Made by a program: the position numbers and the translations under genes | Notes under the pieces: model-generated | Seen by the model: the letters and a program-made list of their open reading frames with translations, nothing else | Databases searched by the model: none | Told to the model about the DNA's origin: nothing | Shown here: positions 50,503 through 59,900 of the stretch, piece by piece | How the letters are laid out: every line of letters starts with the position of its first letter | Position numbering within the stretch: position 1 is the stretch's first letter | NCBI GenBank assembly: GCA_963921335.3 | Contig: CAWUFC020000001.1 | Span: forward strand, 1,612,001 to 1,676,000 | From: CAWUFC02 sp963921335 | GTDB lineage: Bacteria; Pseudomonadota; Gammaproteobacteria; Pseudomonadales; Halieaceae | Direction: 5' to 3' | Length of the DNA: 64,000 bases

Positions 50503-51597
50503 TCAGAGCTCGGACAGCTTTCGAACGCGAGTCTCCAACTCCGGATGGTCGTCGGTGCCGATCCAGCGCCAGCACATGGTGCCCAGATGGTGGCCCGCGG
50601 TATCAATCCAGTTGCCACCCGCGCCTGGGTCCTGGTGTGCAACATACAACACCACTGAACCATCAGCTTCATAACTGGCCGTGTGCTTGTTGACTGTGAC
50701 TTTGTGAAAGCGGTAGTCCAGAGATTCCAACCAATAGTTGTCCAGCTGGAAGTTCCAGGTTTGGCACTCGGGGATGCGTGGCGCGCGAATTTCCAGCACC
50801 TCGTCTTCGGCCAGTTCCCAGTAAGAGTGGAAATAGAAGATATTGGGGTCGCCGCCGATGGATTGGCAATAAGCCTGATCAGCTGGCGGCAGGGTGTTGA
50901 TGTCTGGCTTAAAACTGGCGGACCAGTCTGCAAACAGCTTCACAGTGCCATGCAGATAGGCACTGACCCGATTGAGGTCGCGATTCAGCCGGTCGGCGGA
51001 GTAGGGGGGCGGGGTACCCTGCAGGTCGACTCTCTCGATGTTTAACTGGGCTGGTTTTTCCGTACTGCGATCCAGAAATGTCTGGCGAATATTTAATGAG
51101 CGGGTTTTCTCGGTCATTTTCACCCAGTTACCCGGCTGCTCGTTTTGACTCAGTATGATTTCAAAGCTGCCATCGTCGTTCACCTGCAGTTCTTTGTCGT
51201 CAATAAAGCCGTCGGTGATCATGGTGCCGTCGGTGCCGTATCCGCCGGAGATAGAAGCGAAGCTCAGGTAATAGACAGATCCCCGGTGTCCGGTGATGCG
51301 ATAGTCATACTCGCCGCTGATCGAGGCCCCCTGGTACAGGTTGTCAGGGTTGTCTGCCCCCATCTTCACCATATTGCCGAGGCTGCGCATGGCCGGAAAC
51401 TCGGGGCTGCCACCTTCGATCGTGGACTCCAGTCCGTTTCGCAATAGCCGCGTCAGGTAGCGAAAGCCTTCGGCCCGGTCGAAGTCGTTTTCTGGCGTAT
51501 CGTCACGGGTAATCTGTTTGCCCAGTTCCTTGAGACTGTCGCAAAACTCATCCCAGGCCTGACCGCTGCGTACGCGTTCTGAAATTTCATCGCTCAT
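50503..51597 (-). CDS. DUF1214-type protein
   Basis: 364 residues, cytoplasmic (no signal). The C-terminal half has the DUF1214 style pattern with Trp/Tyr-rich strands: NIFYFHSYWELAEDEVLEIRAP, WNFQLDNYWLESLDYR and the last WRWIGTDDHPELETR. The N-terminal half (RAEGFRYLTRLLRNGLE) is helical. Families of this type occur near catabolic genes in marine bacteria; the reaction is unknown. GGAGAAC precedes the ATG at 51597. It stands at the end of a minus-strand group with nitroreductase and GST. Confidence 0.72.
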   Translation of the reverse strand: MSDEISERVRSGQAWDEFCDSLKELGKQITRDDTPENDFDRAEGFRYLTRLLRNGLESTIEGGSPEFPAMRSLGNMVKMGADNPDNLYQGASISGEYDYRITGHRGSVYYLSFASISGGYGTDGTMITDGFIDDKELQVNDDGSFEIILSQNEQPGNWVKMTEKTRSLNIRQTFLDRSTEKPAQLNIERVDLQGTPPPYSADRLNRDLNRVSAYLHGTVKLFADWSASFKPDINTLPPADQAYCQSIGGDPNIFYFHSYWELAEDEVLEIRAPRIPECQTWNFQLDNYWLESLDYRFHKVTVNKHTASYEADGSVVLYVAHQDPGAGGNWIDTAGHHLGTMCWRWIGTDDHPELETRVRKLSEL

Positions 51598-51626
51598 ACT
51601 GTTCTCCTTCTTATAGTGTGCAACGC

Positions 51627-52277
51627 TTATTCGATAAAACTGGCAATCTCCGCCAGGGTTTTGCGGCTGATGTCCGGTACCTCGGCGTCGGTTTCCGGAT
51701 AGCCCACAACCAATATCATTAGCGGCTTCTCCTGTTCCGGGCGCCCGAGTATCTTGTTCAGGAACTTCATCGGGCTGGGGGTGTGGGTCAGCGTGGCCAG
51801 CCCGGCATTGTGCAGTGCGGCAATCAGCATGCCGCTGGCGATACCGACGGATTCCGGAACATAGTAGTTCTTTTGTTTCTGCCCCTTCTCATCCAGCTGA
51901 TACTTCTCAGCAAAGATTACAATCAGGTAGGGCGCGGTTTCCAGAAAAGGCTTGTGCTCATCCGTGCCCAGCGGCGCCAGTGCATCCAGCCAGTCCTGAG
52001 GCGCGCGACGCTGGTAAAACTCGCGCTCTTCTTCCTCTGCGCCCTCACGTATCTGGCGCTTGATATCCCGTTTGCTGACCACGGCGAAATGCCAGGGTTG
52101 ACGGTTAGCGCCGCTGGGTGCACTGCCAGCGGTGAGAAGGCAGTGTTCAATAAGCGATCGATCTACCGGGCGGTCAGAGAAGTCCCTGACACTGCGTCGC
52201 CGACTCATTAACTCCAGGAAAGCTTCCGCCCGCTCCAGCATGTGCAGCGGTGCGTGTTCCTGGAAATCGAGTTTCAC
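51627..52277 (-). CDS. nitroreductase-family FMN enzyme
   Basis: 216 residues from GTG 52277 (MKLDFQEHAPLHML); the longer frame to 52316 would run into the GST gene. GTG overlaps the GST stop (GTGA), which shows translational coupling. Motifs: RRRSVRDFSDRPV (FMN phosphate), SGANRQPWHF and GLATLTHTPSP (FMN ring). It reduces nitro or quinone-like groups with NAD(P)H. Specificity is unknown. Confidence 0.88.
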   Translation of the reverse strand: MKLDFQEHAPLHMLERAEAFLELMSRRRSVRDFSDRPVDRSLIEHCLLTAGSAPSGANRQPWHFAVVSKRDIKRQIREGAEEEEREFYQRRAPQDWLDALAPLGTDEHKPFLETAPYLIVIFAEKYQLDEKGQKQKNYYVPESVGIASGMLIAALHNAGLATLTHTPSPMKFLNKILGRPEQEKPLMILVVGYPETDAEVPDISRKTLAEIASFIE

Positions 52278-52966
52278 GCGCGGGTATCCGTGGCGGCCTC
52301 CAGCCGTTGCATCCACGCGACCACGGACGGTTGCTCCTCGACGATGGACCTGGCCTCGTCGGCATCCATAAAACAGTCGAGCATGGTGTGCACCGCGGTA
52401 TCCGCCAGCGAGATCTGTTCACCCAGCAGCCATTCGTCCTCTACCAGTAAATCGGTCACCGCTTGTACATGACGTCGAGTATCAATGCTGAGCTGTTCCA
52501 TGCTCTTGCGGCCGGTACCCTGATTGTCGAGGATTTTACCGAGGCCCTTGGCCAGCACTTTATTTAGGAACCAGCGCGCCAGCGGTTTCTCGTTCTCCAA
52601 CATACGCGGCACATTGCGCTCGCTATTGCCAGGGGTGGCAAAACGCCAGCGCATCTCGTAGAAGTACAGACTCTCATCTGCCCAGTCTTCCAGCGCGTGC
52701 ATCAGCCCGCGTTGGCGGGGATTGTCGGGAATCATGGGTTTGTCGGGCCAGGTTTCTTCGATGTACCAGGCCATGTCAGTACTATCGACAATCAACTGGC
52801 CGTTGTGCTCCAGTGCGGGCAATTTATTGCTGGGGCTGATTTTGCCGATCTCTTTGCGATCCATCAGCCGATAGTATTTTTCCTCAAAGGGAACGCCCTT
52901 GTAGTTCAGCATGCGCTGAACCTTCATATTGAAGGGCGACATGCGGTACTGGTGCAGGATAATCAT
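52274..52966 (-). CDS. glutathione S-transferase family protein
   Basis: 230 residues. The N-terminal thioredoxin-like domain (residues 1-80) has the cis-Pro segment NKLPALEHNGQ and the conserved VDSTDMAWYIEE. The C-terminal helical domain shows LLGEQISLADTAVHTML, the N-capping motif of GSTs. The catalytic residue could be Tyr or Ser at residues 7-10 (YRMSP). Likely detoxification or a conjugation step. It is coupled with the nitroreductase and lies 12 bp behind the TlpA-like gene. Confidence 0.85.
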   Translation of the reverse strand: MIILHQYRMSPFNMKVQRMLNYKGVPFEEKYYRLMDRKEIGKISPSNKLPALEHNGQLIVDSTDMAWYIEETWPDKPMIPDNPRQRGLMHALEDWADESLYFYEMRWRFATPGNSERNVPRMLENEKPLARWFLNKVLAKGLGKILDNQGTGRKSMEQLSIDTRRHVQAVTDLLVEDEWLLGEQISLADTAVHTMLDCFMDADEARSIVEEQPSVVAWMQRLEAATDTRA

Positions 52967-52978
52967 TGTCTTGCCTCT

Positions 52979-53401
52979 TTATTGTAAAGCCTGTTCCAGA
53001 TCAGCCAGGGTCTGTGGCCCCAGCAGGCGCTGCAGTACCTCCCCGTCGGCACTGATGAACAGCGTGGTGGGCAGTACTGTTGGACGAGCGTAGCCCAGCT
53101 CCGCTGCCGGGTCCTCCTCCAAAAGGGCGAATTCAATACCCAGTTCGCCGGCCTGCTGCAGCAATTGTTCACCCATAACCCCGTCAAAATTGACGGCGTA
53201 TACCGCAACACGGTCGGCGTGTTCTGCAGCGAACTCATTGAGCTCCGGAATTTCTTCCCGGCAGGGCGCGCACCAGATGGCCCAGTAGTTAATGATGACC
53301 GTGCGCCCGTCGGCGCTGAGTTGCTCGATGCCGAGGGGGGGGTTTTCAGTGCTGCAGGACGCCAGCGTCAGCAGCGCCAGGGATATCAGAAATCGTTTCA
53401 T
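52979..53401 (-). CDS. TlpA-like thioredoxin-fold lipoprotein
   Basis: 140 residues. The lipobox LASC gives C16 as lipidated residue; the active site is WCAPC (about 43-47) in the form YWAIWCAPCREEIPELNEF, and VLPTTLFI carries the cis-Pro. It is a periplasmic thiol-disulfide reductase. Its ATG overlaps the YihY stop (ATGA). The pair could be a fixed module in this group of bacteria. Confidence 0.9.
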   Translation of the reverse strand: MKRFLISLALLTLASCSTENPPLGIEQLSADGRTVIINYWAIWCAPCREEIPELNEFAAEHADRVAVYAVNFDGVMGEQLLQQAGELGIEFALLEEDPAAELGYARPTVLPTTLFISADGEVLQRLLGPQTLADLEQALQ

Positions 53402-54642
53402 TGTTGGGAGTAAAGTTCAGCCAGGCTCAGTTTCAGCAGATCGCGCTGTTGTTCGCGTTGGTTTGCCAGCATGCCAAGTGCACGACCCATCCAGCCATTG
53501 CCCTCATGCTCGAGATCGAGGTCCTCCAGGGATATTTCCCGGTTGACCCACTCCTTGATCTGCCAGACATAAATGTCGTGCAGGTCTCTGGCCAGCAGGT
53601 AACGCCCGTTCTCGCTGATCCGCAGGATGCGATTGCTCAGCAGCACGTCGCGAATTTTAATCCAGGTCTCGCTGTCCAGCCCGCGGGTATCGCGGTTCGC
53701 TTCCCTGAGAATCTGGGCCTCCGATAGATCCGAGCCGGATTTCTGGCGTTCCCAGAAAAGGTGTAATACAGCCAGGGCCTTGATCAGCGGTGTACGCCTG
53801 CTGGCAGCATCGCTCTGGTAGGCAGAAAGAGAGTTCACCACAATGCCGCCGCCTAGCACGATATTCCAGGAGACATAGATCCATAGCAGGAACAGCGGGA
53901 AGGCGGCAAAGGCACCGTAGATGACGGTGATACTGGAGCCCACGACCAACTTGGTAAACAGGCTTCTAGCAACGTTGAATACGATGGCCGTAATGACACC
54001 GCCAATCAGCGCGTGTTTGATGGGTACCGGGTAGTTCGGCACCGCGGCATAGATCAGAGTGAATGCTGCCGCGCTGAGAATAACCGGCGCGGCCTTCAAC
54101 GAGGCGGCGCCGACGCCGATCAGGTCCATGTCTTCAAAAAACACCGCTACCGAGGTGATATAGGTGCTGATGCCCAGCGCCAGGCCGATAAAGATGGGGC
54201 CGAGGCTTAACACGGCCCAGTACAGCAAGAAGCTACTGACCGGTCCTCTGTTGGTGCGGGCTCTCCAAATAACGTTAAAGGCGTTTTCGATATTGCGCAG
54301 CATCAATACAGCGGTCACCACCAGGAAGCCTATACCCACGCCGGTGAGGTTTCTGGCCTGGCGGGAAAAGTCCGACAGATAGCCTTCCAGCTCTGCGCCG
54401 GTCTCCGGCACCAGGTTCTCAAACAGGAAACTCTGGATCTGCTCGCCCACGCCCTGAAAGGTGGGAATCGCCGAGATCATTGCGTACATCACGGTCAGAA
54501 GTGGCACCAGCGCGAACAGGCTCATATAGGTGAGCGCTGCGGCGCTGCGCATGCAGTCGTCTGCGAAGAAACGCCCGGTGACATATTTGCACCAGGGCCA
54601 TAGCTGTGACCAGTCCGTCGGCATGGGGGTGAAGTATGGCAT
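53398..54642 (-). CDS. yihY: YihY/BrkB-family membrane protein
   Basis: 414 residues from ATG 54642 (MPYFTPMPTDW). Six or so membrane helices with the family segments AALTYMSLFALVPLLTVMYAM and LWIYVSWNIVLGGGIVVNSL. The C-terminal 110 residues are soluble and helical (ILREANRDTRGLDSETWIKI), winged-helix-like. The family is often called ribonuclease BN, a name now known to be wrong. Function unknown. It heads the minus operon YihY-TlpA-GST-nitroreductase. Confidence 0.9.
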   Translation of the reverse strand: MPYFTPMPTDWSQLWPWCKYVTGRFFADDCMRSAAALTYMSLFALVPLLTVMYAMISAIPTFQGVGEQIQSFLFENLVPETGAELEGYLSDFSRQARNLTGVGIGFLVVTAVLMLRNIENAFNVIWRARTNRGPVSSFLLYWAVLSLGPIFIGLALGISTYITSVAVFFEDMDLIGVGAASLKAAPVILSAAAFTLIYAAVPNYPVPIKHALIGGVITAIVFNVARSLFTKLVVGSSITVIYGAFAAFPLFLLWIYVSWNIVLGGGIVVNSLSAYQSDAASRRTPLIKALAVLHLFWERQKSGSDLSEAQILREANRDTRGLDSETWIKIRDVLLSNRILRISENGRYLLARDLHDIYVWQIKEWVNREISLEDLDLEHEGNGWMGRALGMLANQREQQRDLLKLSLAELYSQQ

Positions 54643-54696
54643 GTTTTCAGCTCTGATATACTCCCGTTCCCATTTGATCATGCCGCAGGAGGCACC

Positions 54697-55047
54697 GTGT
54701 CCGAGGTTCGCATTTACCACAATCCCCGTTGTTCCAAGTCCCGCCAGACCCTGGCCCTGATTGAGGAGAAAGGCATCGAACCCGAGATTGTGCTGTACTT
54801 GGAAGACACCCCCAGCGCCGCAGAGTTAGCCGCATTGGTGGCGCAGTTGGGTATCACCCCGCGCCAGTTGCTGCGCAAGGGAGAGGATGACTACAAAGCC
54901 AATGGGCTTGCCGATGACAGCCTCTCCGACGAATCTATTCTTGGTTTAATGAATCAGTTCCCCAAGCTGATTGAGCGTCCCATCGTGGTTGCAGGTGATA
55001 AGGCAGTGCTGGGTCGCCCACCTGAAAACGTGCTGGATATCCTCTGA
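54697..55047 (+). CDS. arsC: arsenate reductase (ArsC glutaredoxin type)
   Basis: 116 residues from GTG 54697, with SD GCAGGAGG 4 bp ahead. The catalytic Cys is C12 in HNPRCSKSRQTL. Later conserved Arg residues are in TPRQLLRKGED and LIERPIVV, the ArsC arsenate-binding positions. It reduces arsenate to arsenite with glutathione/glutaredoxin. Without an ars operon around, it may be a housekeeping Spx/ArsC-like enzyme. It is divergent from yihY and 1 bp ahead of the WrbA gene. Confidence 0.92.
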   Translation: MSEVRIYHNPRCSKSRQTLALIEEKGIEPEIVLYLEDTPSAAELAALVAQLGITPRQLLRKGEDDYKANGLADDSLSDESILGLMNQFPKLIERPIVVAGDKAVLGRPPENVLDIL

Positions 55048-55048
55048 T

Positions 55049-55651
55049 ATGTCCGAGCCCTATGTGCTGGTGCTGTATTACAGCCGCGGTGGTCGAACCG
55101 CAGCGATGGCTGAACATGTGGTGCGCGGCGCTGAATCCGTGACGGGTATGCAGGCACGGCTGCGCACGGTACCGGACGTATCAGCAGACACTGAGGCCAG
55201 TACCGACCCGGTACCGGAAGAGGGCCCTTTGTATTGCAGCCAGGATGATTTGCGAGACTGTGCCGGCCTGGTGCTGGGCAGTCCCACCCGCTTTGGCAAC
55301 ATGGCTGCGCCACTGAAATATTTTTTGGAGCAGTCCGGTGCTCTTTGGCTGAGCGGGGCGCTGGTGGATAAGCCCGCTGCGGTGTTTACCTCCACCACCA
55401 GTTTGCACGGCGGCCAGGAAAGTACGCTGTTGAGCATGATGCTGCCGCTTTACCACCAGGGCATGGTGGTTCTGGGGCTGCCCTATAGTGAGCCAGGTTT
55501 GATGAGCACTGAGGCCGGCGGTACACCTTATGGCGCGTCCCATTGGGCTGGCCCGGATAACCAGCGTCAGCCGGATGACAACGAATTGGGGCTGTGTCGC
55601 GCCCTCGGCGCACGGGTCGCACGCTGGGCCAAGGTTAAGCCCAATGGCTGA
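55049..55651 (+). CDS. wrbA: WrbA-like NAD(P)H:quinone oxidoreductase
   Basis: 200 residues from ATG 55049. Flavodoxin-like fold: VLVLYYSRGGRTAAMA (phosphate loop), GSPTRFGNMAAPLKYF and TSTTSLHGGQESTLLSM (FMN ring), ending with LGLCRALGARVA. It reduces quinones in two-electron steps, limiting semiquinone radicals. It sits between arsC and the DUF2069 gene with overlaps (8 bp into the next gene). Confidence 0.9.
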   Translation: MSEPYVLVLYYSRGGRTAAMAEHVVRGAESVTGMQARLRTVPDVSADTEASTDPVPEEGPLYCSQDDLRDCAGLVLGSPTRFGNMAAPLKYFLEQSGALWLSGALVDKPAAVFTSTTSLHGGQESTLLSMMLPLYHQGMVVLGLPYSEPGLMSTEAGGTPYGASHWAGPDNQRQPDDNELGLCRALGARVARWAKVKPNG

Positions 55652-56030
55652 GTCGCGCTTACTTCTCGCCAGAAGAGTCACCTTTGCTGCCCTGCTGGTG
55701 ATGGTTTGGGCAGAGGTCTGGTTGTCGTTGCACGATGGTGCCCCCTGGCCGATCTGGCTGCTGCGCATAGGGCCGTTGGTGATGTTCTTACCGGGGATGT
55801 TGGCGGATCGCCCGCGCAGCTATATCTGGCTCTGCTTCGTCTCTTTACTCTACTTTATGGTGGACGTATTGCGAGTGTTCGCTACACCGCAGGTCTTCAC
55901 CGTCTGGCTCAGCCTGGCCGCGGTGGTGGTGCTGTTTTGCAGCGCCACGCTGTACGCGCGCTGGCGGGCTCAGCAAATAAACGCCCAACAGGAATCGATA
56001 CAGGACTCTTCGAATGCCGAAAGCCAGTGA
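55644..56030 (+). CDS. DUF2069 membrane protein
   Basis: 128 residues, four hydrophobic segments (FAALLVMVWAEVWLS, LLRIGPLVMFLPGMLA, YIWLCFVSLLYFMVDVLRVF, VWLSLAAVVVLFCSATLYARW). This is DUF2069, typically next to wrbA in Gammaproteobacteria. Function is unknown. The ATG 55644 overlaps the wrbA end and its own end overlaps yeiP by 17 bp. Confidence 0.85.
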   Translation: MAESRLLLARRVTFAALLVMVWAEVWLSLHDGAPWPIWLLRIGPLVMFLPGMLADRPRSYIWLCFVSLLYFMVDVLRVFATPQVFTVWLSLAAVVVLFCSATLYARWRAQQINAQQESIQDSSNAESQ

Positions 56031-56580
56031 TTTGAAACGGGGGCAGGTGGTTGCGATCAACAACCAGCCCTACATTGTTAACCAGATTGATGTGAAGGCA
56101 CCGTCCAGTCGTGGCGCGAATACCCTCTACAAGGTGCGTTTTAACCACGCCCAAAGTAAACAGAAGCTCGATGAGACCTTCAAAGGCGAAGACATGCTGG
56201 CTGACATCGATCTGGAGCGCCGGCGTGTGCAGTTCTCCTATATGGATGGAGAAGCCTACGTTTTCATGGATGAAGAAGACTACAGCCAGTACAGCCTGGA
56301 TCCTGAGGCCCTGGGCGATCAGAGTCTCTATATCACCGAAGGCCTGGAAGGCATTATGGGTCTCCTCATCGATGGCCAGATCATTGGAATCGAGCTGCCC
56401 CAGTCGGTGGTGATGGCCATCAGTGATACTGCTCCGGGTATCAAGGGTGCTTCCGCCTCTGCGCGCACCAAGCCCGCACACTTTGCTACCGGACTCACCA
56501 TTCAGGTGCCCGAGTATCTGGAGAGCGGCGAGCGAGTCAAGATCAATACCCAGGACGGAAAATACATGTCCCGTGAGTGA
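56014..56580 (+). CDS. yeiP: elongation factor P-like protein YeiP (EfpL)
   Basis: 188 residues, three beta-barrel domains of EF-P size. The tip loop reads VKAPSSRGAN, where Arg33 takes the place of the modified Lys of EF-P, the mark of the YeiP/EfpL group. It relieves ribosome stalling at proline-rich or other hard motifs. Overlaps on both sides (DUF2069, dgkA) show tight packing. Confidence 0.95.
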   Translation: MPKASDLKRGQVVAINNQPYIVNQIDVKAPSSRGANTLYKVRFNHAQSKQKLDETFKGEDMLADIDLERRRVQFSYMDGEAYVFMDEEDYSQYSLDPEALGDQSLYITEGLEGIMGLLIDGQIIGIELPQSVVMAISDTAPGIKGASASARTKPAHFATGLTIQVPEYLESGERVKINTQDGKYMSRE

Positions 56581-56935
56581 GCCTTTCAGCCTGTCAGATC
56601 GTATTCGTAGTTTTGGCCACGCGTTTCGCGGTGTGGCGACGCTGGTCCGCGAACAACACAATGCCCGCATTCATCTACTCGCTACTCTGCTGGTACTGGC
56701 TGGTGCCTGGTGGCTGCAGGTGCAGCGCGAGGAGTGGTGGGTACTCTTGTTGTGTATTGCACTGGTGTGGATGGCCGAAGCCATCAACACGGCTTTGGAA
56801 TATCTCTGTGATGCCGTGGTGCCCGAACAACATCCCCTAATCGGCAAGGCCAAAGATGTTGCTGCTGCGGGGGTGTTGATTTGCGCGCTGGTGTCAGCCG
56901 TGATCGGCCTTAGCGTGCTTCTGCGCTACCTGTAA
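56573..56935 (+). CDS. dgkA: diacylglycerol kinase
   Basis: 120 residues from GTG 56573, inside the last codons of yeiP. Integral-membrane kinase with three helices. The family signature is EAINTALEYLCDAVV then GKAKDVAAAGVL, which hold the catalytic Glu and the ATP-contact residues. It recycles diacylglycerol from membrane-derived lipid synthesis (undecaprenol kinase in Gram-positives). Its 3' end overlaps the convergent RND gene by 26 bp. Confidence 0.93.
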   Translation: MSEPFSLSDRIRSFGHAFRGVATLVREQHNARIHLLATLLVLAGAWWLQVQREEWWVLLLCIALVWMAEAINTALEYLCDAVVPEQHPLIGKAKDVAAAGVLICALVSAVIGLSVLLRYL

Positions 56936-59900
56936 AATCGTCTTCCTGATCCTGTTCGTTACGCAGGCCAAACAAACGACCCAGATCCTGTAGGATCATG
57001 TACAGCGAGGGTACCAACAGCAGTGTGATGACCGTGGCGAACACGATGCCGAAAGCCAGTGAGATGGCCATAGGTATGATCACCTGGGCCTGAGTACTGC
57101 TCTCTGTAAGAATCGGCACCAGCCCAAAGAAGGTGGTCAATGAAGTCAGCAGAATGGCGCGGAAGCGTCGCGTGCCGGCCATCACCACGGCCTCTTTGGT
57201 CGTTGACCCATCGCGTACGGCGCGGTTTACAAAATCCACCATGATCAGGCTGTCATTCACGACCACACCAGACAGGGCAATAATGCCCATCAATGACATC
57301 ATGCTGATGGCATACCCTGTGATCACGTGACCCACCACGGCACCAATGATACCGAAGGGAATCACCCCCATAATGATTAACGGCTGCATATATGACTTGG
57401 TGGGAATGGCCAGCAGTGCGTAGATGCCAAACAGGGAAATGACAAAGCCCAGGGCCAGGCTGCGTGTCATTTTCTCCTCTTCATCAGACATGCCGGAACG
57501 GCTGAATGTCAGGCCAGGGTACTTTTTCGCCAGTTCTGGCAGGAACTGGGTAAAAATCTCCCGGGTGATGGGGCCCGGTTCTACACGCTCGGTATCGGCT
57601 TCGGCATTGATTTCAACTGCCCGCTGGAAGTTGATATGGGTGGTTTTGCTGAGCCCCGGTTTGACCTCCAGGCTGGCCACCGACCCAAAGGGCACCGCGT
57701 CGCCGTCGGGCGTGCGTATGAACATGCTGTCCAGGCTGGCGGTGTTGCGCCGATCCAGTTTCGGATAGCGCACCATCACTTTAATCTCGTGAGTGCCGCG
57801 CTGAATGCGCTGTGCTTCCGCCCCGTAAAAGGCGTGGCGAACCTGACTGCCGAGATCGTAGCGGCTGATACCGAGTGCCTCTGCCTCTGGCAGGATATCG
57901 ATGTGAAACTCTTCGGCTGAGGTGCTGGCGCTGCTCTGGATGTCATAGACGCCATCGTAGCTGCGCAGTTTTTCCTCCAGCTCGGCAGAGGCAGCCTTCA
58001 ATACCTCCCAGTCGTGATGGCTCAGGTCGAAGGAGATATCAGCGCCGAAGCTGGGGCCGTCTGCATTACTGAAAGAGACAGCCTCTGAGCCAGGAATTTC
58101 GCCGACCTTTTCACGCCAGCGCCGCATGATTTCCGAGGCGCCAATCTGGCGTGTCTCGGGGCGGCTCAGCTCCACCATCATGCTGGCCTCGATCAGTCCA
58201 TTGCCATAGGCAAAGGTATGCTTGATCAAATCATCGGAATTGCCCGATTCAGCCTGGTATTCCGCTTCGACTTCCTTAACCGCTGACAGGATAAAACCGG
58301 TCGCCTCGAGTGTGCGCTCTTGCGGAGTGCCCTCGCTCATGCGCAGATCCATCTGGATAAATTCTCCCTCGAGTTCAGGGGATATCACCAGCCGCACCTG
58401 GCCGCCGGCCACCAGGCCGATAGTCAGGATCAGTACGCTGAGGAAACTGGCAACAGTGATGTAGCGATTGCGAATACATTTTTCGACAAAAGGCTTGTAG
58501 CGGTATTCCACGAAATGCTTGAGCCGTTTGTTGACCTTTTCCTGGATGTGATCGACTGCGACCAGCCAGCGAGATGTAGCCGGCTTGGAGTGGGCCAGGT
58601 GGGCCGGCAGAATCCACTTTGATTCGATCAGTGAAAACACCAGGCACAGGATAACCACCCAGCCCATGGCCTCGCCGAAGGCCGAGAATATGCCATCCAG
58701 ATTGAGCTGCGGCGCGAACGCCATGATGGTGGTCAGCACCCCGAAGGTGGCGGGGGTGGCCACACGGTGGGTGCCGCGAATGATCGCGTCAACGCTATGG
58801 CCGTGGTGTTCCTGCTCGGTATAGGCGCTCTCACCGATAATAATGGCGTCGTCCACCACGATACCCAGTACCAGGATGAAGCCAAATACGCTGATGATAT
58901 TTAGCGTGCCGCCCACCAGCGGTGAGGCGAACACGGCCATCGCGCCCAGGAAACAGATGGGTATGCCCACCATGACCCAGAAAGCCAGTTTGATCTCGAG
59001 AAAGAGGGCCAGCACCAGGAACACAACGATGGCGCCCATGGTTAGGTTTTTCAGCATCATCGCCAGGCGATCTTCGAGGTAGTAGGAGGCATCAGACCAA
59101 ACCACCAGCTCCACGCTGTCGGGCAGGGTTTTGTTGCGTTCCACCACATAGGCTTTGGCGGCGCGGGCAGCCTTGAGAATATCCTGCTCACCGATGGCCA
59201 TGATCGGCAGGCCGATGGAGTACTTGCCGTCAAACATGGCGAAGCCGGTGGTATCGGTGAAGCCATCTTCAATGGTGGCTATTTCGCCCAGGCTGAGGCG
59301 GGTGCCGTCTGGGAAAGTCTTGAGCACAATGTCTTCAAAATCGCCCTGCCGGTAGGCCTGGCCCTGGGTGCGCAGCATAATGTCGCCATTGCGCGTGCGT
59401 ACCGAGCCACCGGGCAGGTCGATGGAGGAGGCGGCGACGATATTGGCGACCTGACCCAGGGTCAGGTGGTATTCGCGCAGTCGATCCTCAGAGATCTCAA
59501 TGGCAATTTCGTAGGCGCGAGCCCCCCAGATATCCACTGAGGAAATATTGGGGTGGGCGATCAGGTCCAGCTTGATCTGCTCCGCCAGCTCTTTCATGGA
59601 GCGTTCGTCGAGGTCGCCCTTGAGCTGGATCATCAAGGCCTGGATAGGTAGTTCAATGCGTCCGACAATGGGCTTCTCAGCGCCCTCCGGAAAATGCGCA
59701 ATGGCGTCTACCCGGGTTTTGATATCATTCATGAGCTCCATGATGTTGTCTTCATTCTCGGGTTCGATCATGACCCGGCCGACGGATTCCAGGGCGTCGG
59801 ATTCAATACGCTTGATACCGTCGAGGTCGGCCAGTGCTTCCTCGATCTTGAGAATAATGCCCTGCTCGACTTCCTCTGGCGCCGCGCCTGGGTAGGGCAT

